A stretch of 64,000 nt of DNA from Prostheceraeus crozeri. Taxonomy: Eukaryota; Platyhelminthes; Polycladida; Euryleptidae. Location: contig CAJQUW010007545.1 in assembly GCA_907163375.1 (NCBI GenBank), positions 488,001 to 552,000 of the forward strand. Reading direction: 5' to 3'. The notes under the pieces are model-generated. The model saw only the letters and a list, made by a program, of their open reading frames with translations. It did not search any database and was not told the origin of the DNA. Position numbers and translations under genes: made by a program. Positions 57,740 through 64,000 of this stretch are shown here, one piece after another; within the stretch, counting starts at the first letter, position 1; each line of letters starts with the position of its first letter.

Positions 57740-59505
57740 ATCCAGCCGATTCGAATTCAAAACGAGCAAAAAAACGAATCCTAAACTTCGAAAAGCGAAA
57801 AAAAGCGAACCGATAATTTTTACATCAAGCAATGTAGAATAGCGTTATAAAGACATAATATGTCATCAACCCATGCACTACCACGAACACTACGAACCTG
57901 TGTAAATTGCGAATGTTACTTTATTGTACAAAAATGATAACTTGTCGGAGTACCACTTAGGAGGTAGTTTTCTTGCATCTTCAAATGCACCAGACCATAT
58001 TTATGCATAAAACTAGCGTTTGTATTCTATTAATGATCAGACATATAACTAGCAATCAATTTTAGACAAATAATGTAGATTCCAAGATTGTTTCATAGGA
58101 TTGTTGAAACACAGTGGTGAAAAAATCAAAAAAATACTGCTAGAAAATTCAGCAGAATGAAGATGATTTTATAATTTCTAATGTGGTTAAAGAAATTTCT
58201 CTAACTGCCACGCTTCCAACTGCTAAATTTTGCCTGAAACTTTGAGCATCTCTTTCATTTGAATATTCTAAAGCATAATGATACTTTCAAGTACATTTAT
58301 TAGATAGGTGTCTGTCAACTACAGTCATGCGAAATGGATCAGATGACGAATAAAGTATCCTTATTGATGTTTTACATCAGTATGGCTGTTATTTTATACA
58401 GTGATAGAATGTACACTAAAGGTTTCATCTGAAAATCATTGTAGTTTTCTTCAGAAATCGCAAGCCTAATACTATGCTAATAATATTGATTACTAGGATG
58501 TATTTTTGCAAAGGAAGATAACGCTAATAATTTAGCTATATTATTGAAGCAAAATTGATATCTTATTAGATGGGCATTATTGCAAACGTTAATTTAGATG
58601 TAAAAGTGTCAACTTGTATATTTACTATCAATGAAATTTATATTGCTCAATTATGCAGCCCCATAATGATTAGATGATAAATATTTCAAAAATGTAATTT
58701 TTCCGACAAAAGACGGCTGCCAAAGAGAGAAAATTATGTAGTCAGTGATTTACATTCGAGTGGGTTCTCTACTGACACTTTCCGTCAAGCTTTTGACTGT
58801 AAGTGGGCCTATTCCAGAGATCAAAACTGCCTCTTATGAGACATATGTTAGTACTTTTTCAATCAAATTTTACAATGTAAATATACATCAGTATTATAAA
58901 TCCTAATTGATGAATTGATGAAAACCGAAGATAAATGATAACATTGGCTAAATATTTGAAAATATTCCATGCAAAACTATCAATATGCAGTCTACTTCAA
59001 AGGCCAATAATCAAGATCATTCTCCATGCACGTCTACTAAAATATGCAACCAAGTCTAAGCTTTGAATTGAATTGGAGATAGTCAATATTGAAAAATATT
59101 GAATTTACTTTCGTCTTAGTTATTCTGTAATAAATAACGAAGACGAAAATAAAATCAATGTCTTTCAATATTGGCTCCTTCCAATTCGATTCAAAACATG
59201 ACAAATAGCCAAGACAATTTATCTAAACCCAAGTCCAAGCTTTACGATGCAAGGCTCTCATTGACTTTCTCTCGTTGACTTTTATGTAAGCATATCTATT
59301 TACTGGCGCATTTGCCAGAAGTCACGTGTTGTTGAAGCATACGAGATAAGTCGATACCGCATAACTCAGGACACAGAAGCTATGAAAATACATGTATATA
59401 GCGGGTGAAGTATGACGCAATCAGTATGACTGCAGTAATGTAAACGGTAGTAAAATTATTTACAAAATAGTGCATTAGGCCTACTGGTACATGTATTCTT
59501 CAATC
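57740..59505. other. no gene; one hairpin element at 59058-59205
   Basis: 57760-57815 is rich in AAAAGCGAA words that recur at 62460-62545. At 59058-59205 GAATTGAATTGGAG, TCAATATTG and TTTTCGTCTT-like arms are mirrored by CCAATTCGATTC, a hairpin MITE of about 150 bp. The word AACC(C)AAGTCYAAGCTTT occurs directly at 59050 and 59230. Otherwise AT-rich and empty. Confidence 0.45.
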
Positions 59506-59751
59506 TACAGTGTTGTTCGATGAAACTGAATCAGTCCATTAAAACTGAGGTACATTCCTGATAACTTCTTTTCTTTGCTACATAGCATATTAATTGCTAA
59601 ATTAGGCTTCACCAATCATTCAGTTAGTTCATATTGGTTATGTTATGAAACTTTATGATGACAAAAGTTAACCTGCAACAAGTTTTCCGTCCAAGACAGA
59701 CCTTACTAGGACAACTAAGCTTCGGCAGATTTTACTGATATTTGGAGTAAA

Positions 59752-60500
59752 AGTAAAGTGGTTGAAAAATTCGCGCAAGTACTTTTTGCAGTCTGTACTT
59801 TTCTCAGAAATTTACGTGAAATGTCAGCTTTCAATAAATTAATTCAGTAGCTCCAGAGAATTCCGATAAATAGGACACTGGGTCAACACTCAATTGCTTA
59901 CTAGGCCTATCGTCTATACCAGGTCCAGTACAATGTTTTAGGTCAATGTTTATCGGCTTTGTCACAACGCTAATCAAATTATCCACGCTACAACTGCTGT
60001 TATGGCTCATACTCGATCAGAAGAACATTTTGGAATCAAACTATTGAATTCTATTCATGATTGGAGCCATTTGATGGCGATACCAAGTGTCTCATCAAAC
60101 AAAACATCGAATTATTAACAGGAGAATTTGCTTTTTCCTAGTAAAGTGGCTGAAAAATTCGCGCAAGTACTTTTTACAGTCTGTATTTTTCACAGAATTT
60201 TATGCGATATGTCAGCTTTCAATAAAATCATTCCGTAACTCTAGGAAGTTCCGATAAACTGAACAACTGGTGATCACTTGATTGCTTACTGGGCCTTGAC
60301 GATCGCCCATACCCGGTCCAGCGCAAAACCATCGCTGTCTATCACTTCTGTGTCAACGCTAATCAAATCATCCACAGCGCAGCTGTTGGGATGACTCACA
60401 CTCGATCAGAAGACCTTCATGCAATCAATCTATTGAATTCTATTCATGACTGGCGCCGCTGAAGTAGCGAGTGTCTTATAAAGCAGCAGATCACAGCATT
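59752..60500. repeat. direct tandem duplication inside the Tc1 element
   Basis: AGTAAAGTGG(T/C)TGAAAAATTC opens both copies (59752, 60140). TATGTCAGCTTTCAATAAA-like, CAACGCTAATCAAAT and ATTGAATTCTATTCATGA blocks recur in order, with clear divergence, so the duplication is old. The second copy runs into the transposase reading frame. Confidence 0.75.
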
Positions 60501-60505
60501 GATAA

Positions 60506-61552
60506 GACAATTCATTTGTTTGGATACGAAACTGTGCCAACAACGAAACCAGAGCCCAGGTCGTTGCACTACATGAGCATGCTGGTCTTTCAACACGTGA
60601 GATTGCAGGCGCTGTCGGTGTAAGCCAATCATCCACAAGTCGCATCATTAGTCAGTACCGAAGCACAAATTCATACGAAAGTTACCGATTTCTCTACGGA
60701 TCTGAACGAAAAACCGATGAAAGGGGCGATAGAGTTCTGCTGAAGCTCTCCAGAGAAAATCCCCGTGCAACATCGAGCGACCTCTCTCATAAACTGAAAG
60801 ATGATTATCACATTGACATCAGCCTATCAACTGTAAGAAAACGCTTAACAGAAAACGACAGACCAGCATATCGTCCATTGAAATGCCAGGTTCTGACCGA
60901 AGACATGAAAAAAAGAAGACTTGCATGGTGTCGTGAATACAAGGACTGGACGCTGGATGATTGGCACAAAGTTATATTCAGCGACGAGACCTCGGTAGAA
61001 ATACAGCCGGCAGCGTCGCAGTTCGTGAGGAGAAATTCCGGTGAAACTCCGACAAGAATGCACTTCAAGCCATCCTTCAGACACCCAGTGAAGTTGATGA
61101 TTTGGTCCTGCATCTCATTCCATGGAACTGGTCGTATTCACTTGGTTGAAGGTTCAATGAACTCTGATCAGTATGCACGCGTCATCTCTGGAAGACTTCT
61201 TCCACAGATAAATGAGTGGTATTCGTCGTCTGAAAATTGTTGGTTTCAGGAAGATTTAGCGCCATGCCACACATCACGAAAAACGATGCAACTCTTGAAT
61301 GAATCCGGCGTCAGAGGTCTCAAATGGCCTGGGAACTCTCCAGATCTATCACCAATTGAGAACATCTGGGCCATCCTCTAGCGCAAAATGAGAAAATAAA
61401 CGTTGATAACAAAACAAGAACTGATCAACGCATTGCTGCGAGAATGGGCAGGAGATGACGATCTGAAGAAAATGTGTCCCAACTTGATTGACTCAATGCC
61501 TTCCAGAATCAGGGAATGCATCAGAGTAAGAGGTGGTCCAATTCACTATTGA
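60506..61552 (+). pseudogene. Tc1 transposase with two premature stops
   Basis: One frame carries the whole protein: helix-turn-helix HAGLSTREIAGAVGVSQSST and ISLSTVRKRLTENDRPAY, then VIFSDETSVEI (Asp), CWFQEDLAPCHTS (Asp), NSPDLSPIENIW (Glu) with DD34E spacing, ending GGPIHY-stop at 61552. In-frame TAG at 61379 and TAA at 61397 cut off the last 50 residues or so, after the catalytic Glu. The initiator is unclear: the frame opens at 60506 without an early ATG. About 348 codons, the normal Tc1 size. Confidence 0.82.
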
Positions 61553-61717
61553 TCAGCTGAGATACTTATTTGACATGTATTTTGTCAGTCTTTCCCTTCT
61601 TTTATGTTTTTGTTAATGGTCAAATGCTAATCAACAGAATTGAATCGAACAATAGTTGGTTTTGATCATTTTTTCGGAAAATTTAGAGGTGATTCAGTTT
61701 CATCGAACAACACTGTA

Positions 61718-64000
61718 TAACTCAGAAAGTTTCAGGTGGTTATAAGAAAATAGGCTACACTTATCAGCATCATATTAATGTCTTTATCAGTAGAGGCAAA
61801 ATGATTACTATGCACATCAACTTTTTGCTTAGTCACACGTACTTCACGAAAATCACAGTGACAGTGACAGTGCAATAAATAATTCAACAGAAAATATTCC
61901 ATTATGAATATTATCATCTCAATTTCTTAGGCCTATTTATCAATATCATGCAATGCACCTCACTCATTTGCACAAACTGAACTGCTTGTTTCACTAAACC
62001 AACATCAATCTTCTAATAAAACTGGATAGTAGGCCTCCCGTGTGTCTCTGGCAAGCCAGCATGGGTTGATGTCTCGAATTCCTTGAGTGATAAATTCGAT
62101 GACATTCATTTGTAGCATGTAACCCGCATGTACTTTCAACATGCATCAATTCAGAATCGTGTAAAAGCTACAGCACCATGGCCTACCGTAAAAAATTGTG
62201 CATTTACCGGAGCGCACTACGACAAGGCTTTGCATTCAAGAATTGCTACATGACTTTTTTGCGAATAAGGGCACATTTTCCAATTCCTATATAATATAGC
62301 TATTACATAAGATTATGCAATCGTCAAGATATGCATTCAATTGTCAACACATGGATGACAGCATGACTAAAGTAAAGGGCAACACGACCAAGAGTCATAT
62401 TGCGTTGTCAACAAGTAAAAAATGGCTGTACTAAGAAACACTTTTTTCCTGCTCTACCAAAAAAGCGAAAAAAACGAATGCCACTCGATAAAAGCGAAAA
62501 TTCAGGCATATTTTCGAAATAGCGAATAAAAGCGAATGTCTGGGTGATCTGTGACATGAAAATGTTGAGTGTAATTCAGTCTGCAGTGCAGCAATGTATC
62601 TGAACAAAAAGTGGAAGCAATCGGAGTCTGCGTCTCTTCCAAAGATAGAAATCTACTGCTGAGAGCCCGAAGGTATGACATCTCTAGCGTATTTAGCATG
62701 GCAGACTGCCGCGCGTCACACCATGCCTCCACTCCCCGAGAATCATGCAATTTTCAGAATGGACAAAAAAGGGGACTACTTTTGCTGGATTTTACCATAT
62801 CTGAGCATTTCCATGCGTCGTCTATTGACGTTTGAAGAATTTTGCATTTTTAAATTGATTATAACTAGGAATTAATTGACGCCTTGAATTAGTAATTGCT
62901 GCATAGCTAGGTTCAATTAACATGTAGATATCCATGGTGTTAATTTTTTTGTAATCTTATTTATATAGGTCCAACATCTGTGTTTACCAAACGTCCTCTT
63001 ATGATGCAAAAGTCAACCTCAAATTAAGTACATGTGAGTCTCATCAATTTTTCTTCGAGTTGCAATAATTTATTGAATCTAACCTTTGACAAATACATTT
63101 AATGACAAATGTAATCAATTTCAGTTGTTAATTATGATTCATTTAAACGTATAGGTGAAAAATAGGATCAGAAAATGAATCGTCCTCTCATGACGACATT
63201 AAGCGTCGCGTCTTATGACGAAAAGTATCAATTCCTAAAGAACAGTTTTTCTAAGATAATCTCAGCTATGGAGATGTTGATAGTCTTCTGTAACGCAAAA
63301 GTTTGACTTCAAGCACTACAGGTCATGAAACAGCGTTTGCGGCAGCATAGTCAGTGTCAATTAGATGAAAAGTTTGTCCTCAAATCCGATCATCCCGTCA
63401 ATCAATTTGCAAGGAGTTTACCGATCATTTATCTCGTCAATATCATCAACGACAGGAAATCGGAACCGATTTTTCCCGACATTGTTCATACAATGCATAT
63501 ACCCCAGCCATATCACCAACCATATTGCATGGCAGGTTCCAGACTGTAAGCCTACTAAAATTGATGGAGCATTTCCAATGGAAACTTTTGCTTGATTGCC
63601 ATTTCCACCAATTGATGTGCCCTCAAAGGGAACTGGAACCATAGATCTCATCAAATAAAATGCTTCAACTTCACGAGAGTCCTTGAATTTCCTGCGTTTA
63701 GCCATATCTCACAAGTAGGCCTATAGCGATATCGTTTACTCTTTAGCATAGCCGTAATTCACGATGGAAGTGCTGAACATCGTAGGCCAATTGAATTTGA
63801 AGCTTCTTCTATTATTGAGCCGTACTTAGCTGATGCTACATGTATAATAAAAGTTACTTAGTTTATTTTTGCTCTTTGATGGATCCATTCATCAAAAGGA
63901 ATGCCAAATATGTCACATCTGCCGCTAGATGACTGCGCTACATGTAGAAAGAAACTTATTTTCTTTATGTTTCAATCGCTTCTACTTTCATTATTAAACA
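61718..64000. other. no recognised gene
   Basis: 62455-62545 holds AAAAGCGAA/AGCGAATAAAAGCG words matching 57760-57815. CGTCCTCTTATGATG (62994) and CGTCCTCTCATGACG (63181) are related short repeats. Nothing else supported apart from the open stretch noted at 63418-63705. Confidence 0.4.
63418..63705 (-). CDS. hypothetical; possible first exon
   Basis: A minus-strand ATG at 63705 opens MAKRRKFKDSREVEAFYLM and stays open for 95 residues. The basic start and charged helix look protein-like, but I recognise no domain, and the second half is glycine- and hydrophobic-rich without a pattern. It could be a true first exon of a gene running to lower coordinates, or chance. Confidence 0.2.
   Translation of the reverse strand: MAKRRKFKDSREVEAFYLMRSMVPVPFEGTSIGGNGNQAKVSIGNAPSILVGLQSGTCHAIWLVIWLGYMHCMNNVGKNRFRFPVVDDIDEINDR

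Larger units (their letters stand above)
59508..61715 (+). mobile_element. Tc1-type transposon with internal tandem duplication, 2.2 kb
   Basis: The terminal repeats begin CAGTGTTGTTCGATGAAACT and are identical for 26 bp, flanked by TA (59506-59507, 61716-61717). Between the left end and the transposase lie two direct copies of a 360-390 bp segment (59752-60118, 60140-60500), which makes the element about 0.6 kb longer than usual for Tc1. Confidence 0.85.

Noticed and set aside
1-64000. CRISPR arrays, tRNA or rRNA genes
   Set aside because: No regular short repeat-spacer array and no cloverleaf or conserved rRNA segment was recognised; the tandem repeats present lack unique spacers.

Overview
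This is a eukaryotic, almost certainly metazoan, AT-rich window. Split genes with GT/AG introns, Penelope-like, LINE, Tc1/mariner, hAT, Harbinger, THAP and Mutator-type sequences, and frequent TAGGCCTA and TACATGTA palindromes suggest a marine invertebrate; I cannot name the species. There are no bacterial-style operons, CRISPR arrays or recognisable tRNA/rRNA genes. Nearly everything identifiable is mobile DNA of different ages, often nested. The one candidate host-type gene is a two-exon Myb/SANT protein (26102-31383), which may itself derive from a transposon.

Layout. 0-5 kb: minisatellites, an inverted hammerhead-like relic, a dead Tc3-like transposase and a Penelope-like element (PLE1) with inverted ends that each carry a hammerhead-type motif. 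6.9-12.3 kb: small MITEs and a long-inverted-repeat element with a THAP exon. 14.4-23.4 kb: a hAT MITE, then a mariner split by about 6.8 kb of inserted DNA holding a hAT end, a Tc1 copy, an unassigned transposon with identical 203-bp terminal repeats, and a periodic repeat. 23.8-34 kb: foldback elements and hAT derivatives in and around the Myb/SANT gene, one about 50 bp past its first splice donor. 34.8-40.4 kb: a complete-looking Harbinger with a two-exon transposase, a convergent Myb-like gene and a 3.2-kb intron that has collected a MITE within a MITE and an inverted exon-like duplication.

41.4-50.5 kb: two LINEs on the minus strand with a hAT C-terminal relic between them; the second LINE carries a nearly identical 1,243-bp tandem duplication of its endonuclease region. 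51.2-54 kb: a second Penelope-type element (PLE2) and a third hammerhead-like motif. 54-64 kb: a FLYWCH/Mutator-like relic and a Tc1 element with TA target duplications and an internal direct duplication.

The Harbinger transposase and its Myb-like partner form a known two-protein transposition system; here the transposase is open but the partner has one in-frame stop. The most unusual items are the unassigned transposon (19810-22500), the endonuclease-duplicated LINE, and three hammerhead-like motifs with palindromic stem-III sequences.
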